Shown here: positions 8,020 to 16,031 of the stretch, in pieces
Numbering within the stretch: position 1 is the first letter of the stretch
Layout: each line of letters starts with the position of its first letter
Source of the DNA: JAEMQF01 sp963850525
GTDB lineage: Bacteria; Pseudomonadota; Gammaproteobacteria; Burkholderiales; Burkholderiaceae_C
Assembly: GCA_963850525.1 (NCBI GenBank)
Contig: CAWKLQ010000003.1
Location: 36,343-100,342 of the forward strand
DNA: 64,000 nucleotides
Direction: 5' to 3'
Made by a program: the position numbers and the translations under genes
The notes under the pieces: generated by a model
What the model saw: only the letters and a program-made list of their open reading frames with translations
What the model was told of the DNA's origin: nothing
Databases searched by the model: none

Positions 8020-8898
8020 ATGAAAAGAATCGTCGTCACCGGCGGCAGCGGCAAGGCCGGCCGCGCCGCCATCCGCGAGCTGCTCGCGCACGGCCACAGC
8101 GTTCTGAATGTCGACCTCGTGGCGCCGGCCGAGCCGCTGCCCTGCCACTTTCTCAAAGTCGACCTGAACGACATGGGCCAGACGATAGACGCGTTGCGCC
8201 GCGCCGCGGGCACGGTGGAGCGGCGCCGCCCGTTCGAGCTCGCCGACGCCGTGGTGCACATGGCAGGCATCCCCGCGCCGGGCCTGGCGCCCGACGCAAC
8301 GACGTTCCAGAACAACCTGATGACGACGTACAACGTCTTCAGCGCGGCGACGCTGCTCGGCATCCAGCGCATCGTCTGGGCGTCGAGCGAAACGCTGTTC
8401 GGCCTGCCGTTCGCGCGCGAGACGCCCGCGTTCGCGCCGATCACGGAAGAGCACCCCACGCTCCCCGAAAACGGCTACGCGCTCGCGAAAGGCCTGGCCG
8501 AAGAGATGGCGCGGCAGATGCACCGCTGGAACCCGGCGACGTCGTTCCTCGGATTGCGTATCTCCAACATCATCGAGGCGCATGAGTACAAGATGTTCGC
8601 GGGCTGGCAGAACGACCCGAAGGTCCGCCAATGGAATCTGTGGAGTTATGTCGACAGTCGCGACGTGGGGCTCGCGTGTCGTCTGGGCGTCGAGGCGGAA
8701 TTCGCCGGCGCCGAGCACTGCATCATCGCCGCGGCGGATACCGTGATGCAGCAAACAAGCGCCGAGTTGATGGCGCAGAATTTTCCGCTCGTGCCGGTGA
8801 CGCGTGCCCTGGGCAAATTCGAAACACTGCAGTCAAATGCGAAGGCGAAAGCGCTGATCGGCTACGTGCCGCGCCATTCGTGGCGACCGGCAGACTGA
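8020..8898 (+). CDS. NAD(P)-dependent epimerase/dehydratase (extended SDR)
   Basis: Protein of 292 residues of the extended short-chain dehydrogenase/reductase family. The Rossmann motif TGGSGKAGR is at the N-terminus. The catalytic Ser is in ASSETLFG and the Tyr-Lys pair in YALAKG. Such enzymes epimerise, dehydrate or oxidise nucleotide sugars or sugar acids; uronate dehydrogenases belong to the same broad group, but the substrate cannot be fixed here. The ATG at 8020 has a CCGGAG ribosome binding site. The longer frame from 7612 is rejected since it overlaps the Rieske-like gene antisense. Convergent with the aminotransferase-like gene. Confidence 0.88.
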   Translation: MKRIVVTGGSGKAGRAAIRELLAHGHSVLNVDLVAPAEPLPCHFLKVDLNDMGQTIDALRRAAGTVERRRPFELADAVVHMAGIPAPGLAPDATTFQNNLMTTYNVFSAATLLGIQRIVWASSETLFGLPFARETPAFAPITEEHPTLPENGYALAKGLAEEMARQMHRWNPATSFLGLRISNIIEAHEYKMFAGWQNDPKVRQWNLWSYVDSRDVGLACRLGVEAEFAGAEHCIIAAADTVMQQTSAELMAQNFPLVPVTRALGKFETLQSNAKAKALIGYVPRHSWRPAD

Positions 8899-8912
8899 TT
8901 GCGAATGAACGC

Positions 8913-9842
8913 TCAGCCGCGCGGCGCCGCACCGGTAACGCGCTCGATATAGAGCTGGGAAATTCGCTGCGTCAGCGCTCCGGGCCGGCCATCGCCGATG
9001 ACACGGCCGTCGATGCGCACCACCGGCGTCACGCCACCGAGCGTTCCGGTGACAAATGCTTCGTCGGCGCTGTACACCTGCGCGAGAGTGAAGTCACACT
9101 CGCGCGCCACTTCTCCCGCAGCGAGCCACGCGTCGAGCACGCTGCGCTGGGTAACTCCCTTGAACGAGTACGCGCCCGTCGACGTCCACAGCTCGCCCTT
9201 GCGCACGACAAAAAAGTTCGTCGAGTTGCAGCTCGCGACGAAGCCACGCGGATCGAGCATCAGCGCTTCGTCGGCGCCGGCGTGGATCGCCTGGATCAGC
9301 GCCTGAATCAGGTTCAGGCGGCTGTGCGAGTTGAGGTGCAGGTCAAAGACGTCGGGGCCGCTCGTGCGAAATGTCGACGTGAAGAGTGACAACCCACGCG
9401 CTTTCGCCTCGGGCTTGGACGTCTTGAACTCGGCGACGATGACGATCGTCGCGCCGCCGATCACGAAACGCGGGTCCTGGTTCGGCGTGCGCTTGACGCC
9501 GCGCGTCACCATCAGGCGGATGTGCGCGCCGTCCACCATGGCGTTGCGCGCCAGCGTGTCGTGCACGGCTTGGGTGATTTGCGCACGGCTCAAGCCGATG
9601 TCCAGCGCGATCGACTTTGCGCCCTCGAACAAACGGTCCAGGTGCGCATCCAGGCTGATGAGCTGGCCCTGCACGAGGCGCAAGCCTTCCCAGACGCCGT
9701 CGCCGAGCACGAAGCCACTGTCGAACACCGAGATCCGCGCCTCGCCGCGCGGCACAAACTCGCCGTTGACGTAGACGAGCACCGCGTCATTTCTCGGGTC
9801 GGCAATGTAGCCTTGGGCGCTCTCGCCCTGGTTCGGATTCAT
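8913..9842 (-). CDS. Class IV aminotransferase-like protein lacking the PLP lysine
   Basis: Protein of 309 residues with the fold-type IV PLP architecture of branched-chain and D-amino acid aminotransferases: VYVNGEFVPRGEARISVFDSG at the start, the phosphate-binding Arg in LDRLFEG (R70), and the central helix NLIQALIQAIHAGADEAL. No Lys occurs between K147 and K215, where the Schiff-base lysine should lie; the aligned stretch is HLNSHSRLNLI. The Glu that normally contacts the pyridine nitrogen is replaced by Ser204 in GFVASCNS. It may be a non-PLP relative with another role. Last gene of the amino acid importer operon, 23 bases after the ATPase gene. Confidence 0.85.
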   Translation of the reverse strand: MNPNQGESAQGYIADPRNDAVLVYVNGEFVPRGEARISVFDSGFVLGDGVWEGLRLVQGQLISLDAHLDRLFEGAKSIALDIGLSRAQITQAVHDTLARNAMVDGAHIRLMVTRGVKRTPNQDPRFVIGGATIVIVAEFKTSKPEAKARGLSLFTSTFRTSGPDVFDLHLNSHSRLNLIQALIQAIHAGADEALMLDPRGFVASCNSTNFFVVRKGELWTSTGAYSFKGVTQRSVLDAWLAAGEVARECDFTLAQVYSADEAFVTGTLGGVTPVVRIDGRVIGDGRPGALTQRISQLYIERVTGAAPRG

Positions 9843-9865
9843 GGGTTGGCGGCTCCGAAAAAACG

Positions 9866-10675
9866 TCAGAAATCGAATTCGCGATGGCGTGCGAGAAAGG
9901 CCTGGGTGCGCGGCTGCGTCGGACGCTTCAGCATTTCGTCGGGCGTGCCTTGCTCGTGGATCACGCCGTCGGCGATGAACAGCACGCGGTTCGCGACGTG
10001 GTAGGCAAACCCGAGCTCGTGCGTCACGAGCAGCATCGTGCGGCCCTCCTCGGCGAGGGAGCGGATCACGCGCAGCACTTCGCCGACGAGTTCGGGGTCG
10101 AGCGCCGAGGTGGGCTCGTCGAAGAGCAGCAGTTCCGGGTCCATGGCGAGCGCGCGCGCGATCGCGACACGCTGCTTCTGCCCGCCCGACAAACGCGCCG
10201 GGTAGTGCTCGGCCTTCTCCACCAAGCCGACGCGCGCCAGCTCGGCCAACGCACGTTCGCGCGCCACCGGCTCGCTCTGACCGCGCACCGTGCGCAAGCC
10301 CTCCATCACGTTGCCGATCGCCGTCATGTGCGGGAACAGGTTGAACTGCTGGAACACCATGCCCACGCGCTGGCGCACGCGCGTCAGCTCGGCCTGGTCG
10401 TAGTGGCGCACGACCTGGCCGTTGCGCGGCGCGGCTTCGCGCCCGATCACCTGACCCGCCAGCTCCACGCTGCCGCTGCTCGGCAATTCCATGAAATTCA
10501 GGCAACGCAGCAAGGTGCTCTTGCCCGAGCCCGACGCGCCGAGGATGGCGATGCGGTCGCCTTGCATCACGTCCAAGTCGACGCCGCGCAGGACCTCATT
10601 CGCCTCGAAGCGCTTGCGCAGACCGGCGATACGCATCAAGGGGGTGTGGGTCTGATCGATCGGGTTGCCCGCCAT
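9866..10675 (-). CDS. Polar amino acid ABC transporter, ATP-binding subunit
   Basis: Cytoplasmic ATPase of 269 residues in the GlnQ/HisP (PAAT) family. Walker A is GASGSGKST, Q-loop FQQFNLFP, signature LSGGQKQR, Walker B LLLFDEPTS, and H-loop LVTHE. It powers uptake with the two permeases and binding protein encoded just upstream. The ATG at 10675 is chosen because the longer frame would start inside an inverted repeat element at 10680-10759. That repeat separates this gene from the permease genes, so its expression may differ from theirs. Confidence 0.93.
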   Translation of the reverse strand: MAGNPIDQTHTPLMRIAGLRKRFEANEVLRGVDLDVMQGDRIAILGASGSGKSTLLRCLNFMELPSSGSVELAGQVIGREAAPRNGQVVRHYDQAELTRVRQRVGMVFQQFNLFPHMTAIGNVMEGLRTVRGQSEPVARERALAELARVGLVEKAEHYPARLSGGQKQRVAIARALAMDPELLLFDEPTSALDPELVGEVLRVIRSLAEEGRTMLLVTHELGFAYHVANRVLFIADGVIHEQGTPDEMLKRPTQPRTQAFLARHREFDF

Positions 10676-10679
10676 TTCA

Positions 10680-10759
10680 GTCATCCCGGCGAACGCCAGG
10701 CGAACGCCGGGATCCAGGGTTCTCTGCAAAGAGTGGATCCCGGCGTTCGCCGGGATGAC
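10680..10759. repeat. REP-like inverted repeat inside the ABC operon
   Basis: The left arm GTCATCCCGGCGAACGCC begins at 10680 and continues with an 11-base direct duplication (AGGCGAACGCC) before GGGATCCA ends at 10716. The right arm TGGATCCCGGCGTTCGCC then GGGATGAC (10734-10759) is its reverse complement without the duplication. A 17-base loop separates them. The ends carry GTCATCCCGG, typical of small dispersed REP/MITE-like palindromes in proteobacteria. As RNA it would form a long hairpin between cistrons. Confidence 0.85.
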
Positions 10760-10774
10760 GAGTGGGGTTCAGGC

Positions 10775-11446
10775 TCATGCGTCCGACCTGCGCAAACGCC
10801 GCTCCAGCGCGTAAGTCGCCTGCACCAGCGGGAACAGGCACAGGAAGAAGACCACTGCAATCACGGTGTAGGTTTCGATCGGGTTGAAATTCAGCGAGGC
10901 GAGCAGCTTGCCCTGTTGCAGCAGGTCCACATACGCCACCGCCGAGGCGAGCGTCGTCATCTTGAAGATTTCGATGCCGCGGTTCGTCAGCGCAGGCAGC
11001 ATGCGCCGCAGCGCCTGCGGCAGGATGATGCGGCGCAGCGCCTGTGCCTGTGTCATGCCGAGCGCCCGCGCACCCTCCCATTGGCCGGGCTCGATCGACT
11101 GGATTCCGCCGCGGTAGATCTCCGCCGAAAACGCCGCCGAGTTGAGCGAGATTCCCAGCGCCGCGGCAGCGAACGGATTGATGTCGAACGGCAGCAGGAT
11201 CGGCAGCGCGTAGTAGAACCAAAGAATCTGCACCAGCACCGGCGTATTGCGGAAGAACTCGACGAACGCGGTGGCCACGCCGTACAGCCAGCGCGACTTG
11301 GCATAGCGCGCCAACCCCACGCCCAGCCCCAGGCCGAGACCGCACACGAGACAAATCGCAAACAGGCGCAGCGTCCCGGTCGCACCGGCGAGCAGCACGT
11401 CGGCGTTGTCGAACACCGGGGCGAAGTTCCAGCGGTAAGAAGCCAT
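10775..11446 (-). CDS. Polar amino acid ABC transporter, permease subunit
   Basis: Inner-membrane permease of 223 residues in the HisM/GlnP family. The EAA loop that docks the ATPase is visible as GARALGMTQAQALRRIILPQA, and the N-terminal FRNTPVLVQILWFYYALP motif is typical. It is paired with the permease encoded immediately upstream; its start codon shares one base with that gene's stop (TGATG at 11444-11448), so the two are translationally coupled. The REP-like element follows its stop codon. Substrate is probably an amino acid, not further defined. Confidence 0.92.
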   Translation of the reverse strand: MASYRWNFAPVFDNADVLLAGATGTLRLFAICLVCGLGLGLGVGLARYAKSRWLYGVATAFVEFFRNTPVLVQILWFYYALPILLPFDINPFAAAALGISLNSAAFSAEIYRGGIQSIEPGQWEGARALGMTQAQALRRIILPQALRRMLPALTNRGIEIFKMTTLASAVAYVDLLQQGKLLASLNFNPIETYTVIAVVFFLCLFPLVQATYALERRLRRSDA

Positions 11447-12123
11447 CAGCGCAGCATGCCTTCGCCGCTCACGGCCATGCGCTTCTCGACCCGGTGCACC
11501 AGGCTGCTTGCGGCGAAGATGACGACGAAGTAGATCAGCGCCGCGACGGTGAACACCTCGAGCGGGCGAAACGTCTTCTGCGCGACCTCATTCGTCTGGA
11601 ACAGCAGGTCCGCGTACGACACGGTCGCGACCAGCGTCGTCGTTTTCATCAACTCGACGGCGCGTTCCAGGAACGCCGGAATCATGCGCTTCACCGCCTG
11701 CGGCAATACGATCCGGCGCAGCGCCTGGCGCGGCGTCATGCCGATGGCGCGCGCCGCTTCCCACTGGCCGCGTTCGACCGAGACGATGCCACCGCGGAAC
11801 ACCTCGGCAAAAAACGCCGCCGACTGAATCGAGAACGTGAGCACGGCCGCGACATAAGGCGTCATCTCGACCTTGATGAGAATCGGCAGTGCGAAGAAGA
11901 ACCAGAACAATTGCACGAGCGGTGGCGTCGTGCGGAACACTTCGATCACGGCACCCGCCGGCCACGCGAGCCACCGCCTGGGCGACAGGCGCATGAGTGC
12001 GAGCACCAGCCCGAGCGGAATGCCGAACGCCAGCGCCGCCGCAGTGACGTTGAGCGTATTCAGCAGTCCCCACGCGAGCAAGTCGGCATGGGCCCACACG
12101 GGGCCGAAGTCCCAGCGGTGCAC
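11446..12123 (-). CDS. Polar amino acid ABC transporter, permease subunit
   Basis: Inner-membrane permease of 225 residues, partner of the next gene. It has the conserved FRTTPPLVQLFWFFFALPI segment and an EAA loop (AARAIGMTPRQALRRIVLPQA). It starts 13 bases after the stop of the binding-protein gene. The two permeases are clearly similar, so the channel is probably a heterodimer made by an old duplication. Confidence 0.92.
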   Translation of the reverse strand: MHRWDFGPVWAHADLLAWGLLNTLNVTAAALAFGIPLGLVLALMRLSPRRWLAWPAGAVIEVFRTTPPLVQLFWFFFALPILIKVEMTPYVAAVLTFSIQSAAFFAEVFRGGIVSVERGQWEAARAIGMTPRQALRRIVLPQAVKRMIPAFLERAVELMKTTTLVATVSYADLLFQTNEVAQKTFRPLEVFTVAALIYFVVIFAASSLVHRVEKRMAVSGEGMLR

Positions 12124-12136
12124 GATGCCGCGCCAG

Positions 12137-12979
12137 CTACTTGAGCATTTCCTTCATCACCGGCGGCGACGCTTTCGGGTCCAGGCCGAAGCCGACGAGG
12201 AATTCCTCGTACCACTTCTGCGTCTGCCCGCCCTGGTAGTAGCCGGCCATCGCCGTGTCGACCCAGTTGACGAACGCCTTGTCGGCTTCCTTGCGCACCG
12301 CCGCGCTGGAAGGCTGCGACTGCGCCGGCGTGGGCACGACGATCTTGCCCACACCCAGGCGCTGTCGCGCCGCGAGCAGCGGCGGGTGGAACAGGCACAC
12401 CGCGTCGGCGCGGCCCGCCTGGAACGCGGCAATCGCCTCGGGGTTGCCGGGGAAGCGCTGGATCTGCGCCTTGGCGACGTTTTCGCTGAGGAACTTGTCC
12501 ATGCTGCTCGCCTGCGGCACGGCGATGCGTATCGTGGGCTGGTTCAGGTCGGCCCAGGTCTTGACGGCCAAGTCGTCGCGCGCCAGCACCGCCAGCGAAT
12601 AGAACAGCAGCGGGTTTTGCGGGAAGTCGACCGCCTGCGCGCGCTCGGGCGTGGCGTCCATCATGTACATGATGTCGATCTTGTTGCCCTGCAGCGCAGC
12701 GATCGCCGTGCCCCAGGTGACTTCGACGGCCTCGAACTTCACCCCCAGGCTGCCGGCCATCGCCTTGCCCATCGAAACGCCCAGGCCGCTCGACCACTCG
12801 CCCGACTTCGGGTCTTTCGAATACCACGGCGGCGCCTGCGTCACGCCCACGCGCAGCACGCCGCGCTGCTTGACTTGCGCCAGCGTGTTGTCGCTTTGCG
12901 CGAGCGCGGAGCGCGTGGTGGCCCAGGCAGTGGGGCCGACGGCGAGGAACTGCACGATGCGGCGACGGGAAATGATCAT
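12137..12979 (-). CDS. Polar amino acid ABC transporter, periplasmic binding protein
   Basis: Periplasmic solute receptor of 280 residues (SBP family 3). A leader with SRRRIVQFLAVG and a cleavage region near ALAQS suggests export, possibly by Tat. The mature start VLRVGVTQAPPWYSKDPKSG is the classic family 3 beginning. The ATG at 12979 has a strong GGAGG site; longer frames upstream are rejected. It heads an operon of binding protein, two permeases, ATPase and a class IV aminotransferase-like protein. The ligand is unknown. Confidence 0.92.
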   Translation of the reverse strand: MIISRRRIVQFLAVGPTAWATTRSALAQSDNTLAQVKQRGVLRVGVTQAPPWYSKDPKSGEWSSGLGVSMGKAMAGSLGVKFEAVEVTWGTAIAALQGNKIDIMYMMDATPERAQAVDFPQNPLLFYSLAVLARDDLAVKTWADLNQPTIRIAVPQASSMDKFLSENVAKAQIQRFPGNPEAIAAFQAGRADAVCLFHPPLLAARQRLGVGKIVVPTPAQSQPSSAAVRKEADKAFVNWVDTAMAGYYQGGQTQKWYEEFLVGFGLDPKASPPVMKEMLK

Positions 12980-13287
12980 GGCTTGCCTCCAGGCGGTGGG
13001 AAAGTGGTGAACCCCACGCAGCGGGGAGCGCGGGGCCGGCAGTGGCGAAACAATGTACCGCACCGGCCTCCCCGCCACTCTTCGTACAAGCCCGCGCTCC
13101 ATTGCGCCATGACGACGCACCCTCACGAGCGCGGCAGCGCTCAGAATGCGCTGCGCTGCGCAGCAATAGCGTGCAGTGCACAAGCAGATCGCCGCGCTCG
13201 ATCCACGCTACCAACGGCGAGCAAGATGATCAGTGACCAGACCGGCATCGTGGTCGCGCCGCAGACGCAGGAGGAGATGGCGCGGCG
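12980..13287. other. Gene-free interval upstream of the amino acid ABC operon
   Basis: This interval must hold the promoter of the ABC operon, but no clear -35/-10 pair stands out. A short forward frame ending near 13306 (MISDQTGIVVAPQ...) reads like protein but has no start context and runs into the cyclase gene antisense; it is not called. Confidence 0.4.
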
Positions 13288-15084
13288 TTACGCGCCTGAG
13301 CTCTGAGGATTGTCCGGCCCGTCCTTCGTGAGCGCCTGCAGGGCGTGCGCGATCTGCCGCCCATGGGATCGCTCGATCTCCGGCGCACTCAACCTGGGCC
13401 GAATGCGCTGCGCCGTGGCGAGTGCGATGCGCGCCTCGTCCTCGCGCCCCAGTTGTTTCAACGCAGCCGCTTCGAGGATGCGACTGAGGTGCAGGCGCGG
13501 GTCGCGCCCGGCGCTGGCGCGTGCCTCGCGCAGCGCCTCGTCGGTGCGGCGTGCGCTGAGCAGCAGGCAACCCAGCGCCCATCCCCAGAAGCCGAGCCCG
13601 CGGTCGCGCGGGCTGATGCGCATGCCGTATTGCATGCTCTCGATGCCCGCGTCGATTCGCCTCTGAAAACCCAGCACCGAACCCCACGCCACATGCGCCT
13701 GAGCGTTGCTCGGATCGAGCTCCAAGGCACGCTGCAGGATCTCCGCGCCCCGCTCGCGCTGCCCGAGGTCGGCGAGCGCGCAACCGGCGAGTCCCAGTAC
13801 CTTGCTGCTGCCCGCGTCGAGCGCGATCGCCTGCTCTGCGGCAGCGGATGCTTGTGCGTCTCCAGTCTCTGATGGGTCCAGGATGCCGGTGCTCCGGCCG
13901 AGCGCCGTGACCAACGCAAAGTGCGCCATCGCCAGTGAGAAGGTCGGGTCCAGTTCGAGCGCTCGTCGCAGGTGGTCGAGCGCTTCGTGCAGCGCAGGCT
14001 CGGTCCACCCTTTCAGCGAAATGGCCCCCGCAGCCTGCTGGTAGCAGCCCCAGGCGTCGACATTTTCCGGGCGCAGGCGGCGGATGAGAGCGATCTCGGC
14101 GCGCGTCAATTCGGGTTCAAGTTCACTGATGACGCCGCGGGCGATTCCGTCTTGCAGGTCCGCCGTATCTTCGGGCCGGCCTTCGAAGCGGCCGGACCAG
14201 AGCACGCGCCCCGAATCGGTTTCGATGAGCTGGGTCGCGATGCGCACCCGATCGCCGATCGCTCGCACGCTGCCCTCGACGATGTAGCGCACCCCGAGTT
14301 CACGCGCAATCGTCGCGACTCGCGAATCGCGGTTGCGAAACACGAACGACGACCCTTGTGAAATGAGCTGAAACCCCGCCACCCGCGCGAGCAGGGTGAT
14401 GACATCCTCGACCAGGCCATCGGCAAGAAAGCCCAGGCGTACGTCGTCGGACAGCACCTTGAAAGGCAAGACGGCGATCGTCGGTCGGTCGTTGTGCGCT
14501 GGCGCGGCAATGCTTCCGCCTGGTGCTGCTGCCGCTGCCTCAGCCTGGGCCTCGATGCCCAGGCGGTAGGCCCGCACCGGGTACGGAATGTTCTTCACGT
14601 CCTGCACGCCGACGTCGACCCAACTTGCGTCGACGCGGCCACGAACCGCGTCGTGGATCGCCTCCGACACCAGCACGCCAGCCGGCGCTGCCAAGGCCTG
14701 CAGCCGCGCCGCGATGTTGACGCCGTCGCCTTACACCGAGCCGTCGGCCTTCTCGATCACGTCGCCCAGGTGCACGCCGATGCGAAAGTGCATGCGCCGA
14801 TCAACGTGAACTTGAGCCGCGTCATCGGCCAACTTTCGCTGCACGGCAAGCGCCGCAGTCACCGCTCCGACGGCGCTGTCGAACGCGGCGAGTACCGAAT
14901 CGCCGGCGGTATCGATGATCCGCCCGCCTTGGGCGGCGACTTGCGTCTGGAACTGCCCACGCGCTGCTTCGAGCGCGATCACGGTTGCACGATCGTCGAG
15001 CGCCATGAGGCGCGAATAGCCCACCGCGTCAGCGGCCAGGATCGCGAGCAAGCGGTGCCGAAGCGAGGAGCTGTCCATAGGCAT
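13288..15084 (-). pseudogene. Class III adenylate/guanylate cyclase with TolB-like and TPR domains, in-frame stop
   Basis: The full frame from ATG 15084 would encode about 598 residues. An N-terminal class III cyclase domain (AILAADAVGYSRLM; GDSVLAAF; FRIGVHLGDV) comes first. A TolB-like segment (TIAVLPFKVLSDD; FLADGLVEDVITLL) and C-terminal TPR repeats follow. The frame is open except for TAA at 14731-14733, inside the conserved ADGSV-Y-GDGVN motif where a Tyr codon is expected (TAC to TAA). The N-terminal piece is thus cut before the second half of the catalytic domain, though restart downstream could give a TPR protein. Mutation, readthrough or sequencing error are all possible. Confidence 0.8.
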
Positions 15085-15100
15085 GCGGCCGCGGTCCGGG

Positions 15101-15331
15101 TCACGCTTCTGCCGGCTCGGGAAACGCGGCCATGGCGAGTGCGTCGCCATAAAAGCGCCGGCACAGTTCGCGCCGCCGCTGGCCCTCGGTGAGGTTTGTC
15201 GCGAGCGAGGTCAGAACGATCTGCTGCGCGGTCTCGAACATTTGCAGTGCCATCAAGGCACGTTCCGACCCGCTCATCGCAGCGAATCGCTCGCTCAGGA
15301 TGGCCTCGATCGCAGGGCTGGTGTCATTCAT
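15101..15331 (-). CDS. Small hypothetical protein coupled to nucleotidyltransferase
   Basis: Protein of 76 residues, probably cytoplasmic and helical (SGSERALMALQMFETAQQIVL; a basic helix EGQRRRELCRRFYGD). No known domain is recognised. The ATG at 15331 overlaps the end of the nucleotidyltransferase gene by eight bases, so the two are translated together. The pairing of a small helical partner with a MNT/AbiEii-like nucleotidyltransferase resembles toxin-antitoxin or partner-protein cassettes, but that is inference. The broken cyclase gene begins 16 bases downstream, possibly in the same transcript. Confidence 0.68.
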   Translation of the reverse strand: MNDTSPAIEAILSERFAAMSGSERALMALQMFETAQQIVLTSLATNLTEGQRRRELCRRFYGDALAMAAFPEPAEA

Positions 15332-15881
15332 CGTCGGCCCTCTCGATCTCAACCAGCAGTTCCGTCAGGCGCAAGCGCTCGGACCACTCATCCAGGTAGG
15401 CCCGGTCGAACGCTGTGGCGAGCAGCAGTTTGATGTCGCGACGCTGCTGTTCGGAGCGCGATTGCCGCGACCAGTCGAGTTTGGAGAGTATCAAATCCTC
15501 GACGCTGACGATCCACAGCGGGACTCCAGCCAGGTCGACCTGGCGGCGGCGTTCGAACTCCACACGCCTGTACGGCGTGTCCTTGCGCGGGATAAGGTCG
15601 ATCTTTACGACCGAAGGAAGATGGATGATGTTCCAAGGCCTGGCACCCAGAAGCGCCGCGGCAATCGCTGCCGCGTCTGCATGGTAGTCCGGACCAAGTG
15701 CTCCGATCAAGCGTGATGTCTCAGCACCTTCGAGGGCAATGACCAAGTCGATGTCTCGCGTCATGCGCGGCCTGGCGTAGAAACTCATCGCGAGTGAGCC
15801 GGTGAGCATGTAGGCGATCGCGGCGCCATCGAGACGCGCGCAAACGTCGCGCAGTGCGAGCAATTCGGGGGTCTGCGGCAT
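15324..15881 (-). CDS. Nucleotidyltransferase-fold protein (AbiEii/MNT-like)
   Basis: Protein of 185 residues with the polymerase-beta-like nucleotidyltransferase core: the GS motif in LTGSLAMSFYARP, the metal-binding DID in RMTRDIDLV, and a third Asp in VVKIDLIPRKD. The C-terminal half is helical (VSVEDLILSKLDW ... RRDIKLLL), as in DUF6036/AbiEii-like proteins. Active-site residues look intact. Relatives nucleotidylate RNA or protein targets in toxin-antitoxin systems, while others are only annotated. The ATG at 15881 is preferred to the longer frame up to 15932. It overlaps the small helical gene that follows. Confidence 0.82.
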   Translation of the reverse strand: MPQTPELLALRDVCARLDGAAIAYMLTGSLAMSFYARPRMTRDIDLVIALEGAETSRLIGALGPDYHADAAAIAAALLGARPWNIIHLPSVVKIDLIPRKDTPYRRVEFERRRQVDLAGVPLWIVSVEDLILSKLDWSRQSRSEQQRRDIKLLLATAFDRAYLDEWSERLRLTELLVEIERADDE

Positions 15882-15972
15882 GCCGCGTACTCTAGCGCCT
15901 CGTCGTGCATCGGCACAGCTCCACCCGGACAAAGCGCGCGCGCCTTCTTGTCATGGGACTGAAGTTCGTCGC

Positions 15973-16031
15973 TTGACAATTCGCCGGCTCGGCTATAGAT
16001 TGAACACATGGTTAGTCCAGATGTTCAATCT
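15973..16031 (+). promoter_or_regulatory. Promoter and perfect 10-bp inverted repeat operator of the TetR-fusion operon
   Basis: TTGACA at 15973-15978 and TATAGA at 15994-15999 form a promoter with a 15-base spacer. A perfect inverted repeat AGATTGAACA (15997-16006) and TGTTCAATCT (16022-16031) overlaps the -10 region and the likely transcription start. It spans the ATG at 16008. This is a textbook position for TetR autorepression. The ATG would be nearly leaderless. Confidence 0.75.

Noticed and set aside
9843..10505. N-terminal extension of the aminotransferase-like frame
   Set aside because: It is the alternate frame of the ABC ATPase gene; family homology begins at the ATG at 9842.
13200..13306. 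Forward frame MISDQTGIVVAPQ... as a small gene or remnant
   Set aside because: No ribosome binding site, overlaps the cyclase gene antisense, and no family recognised.
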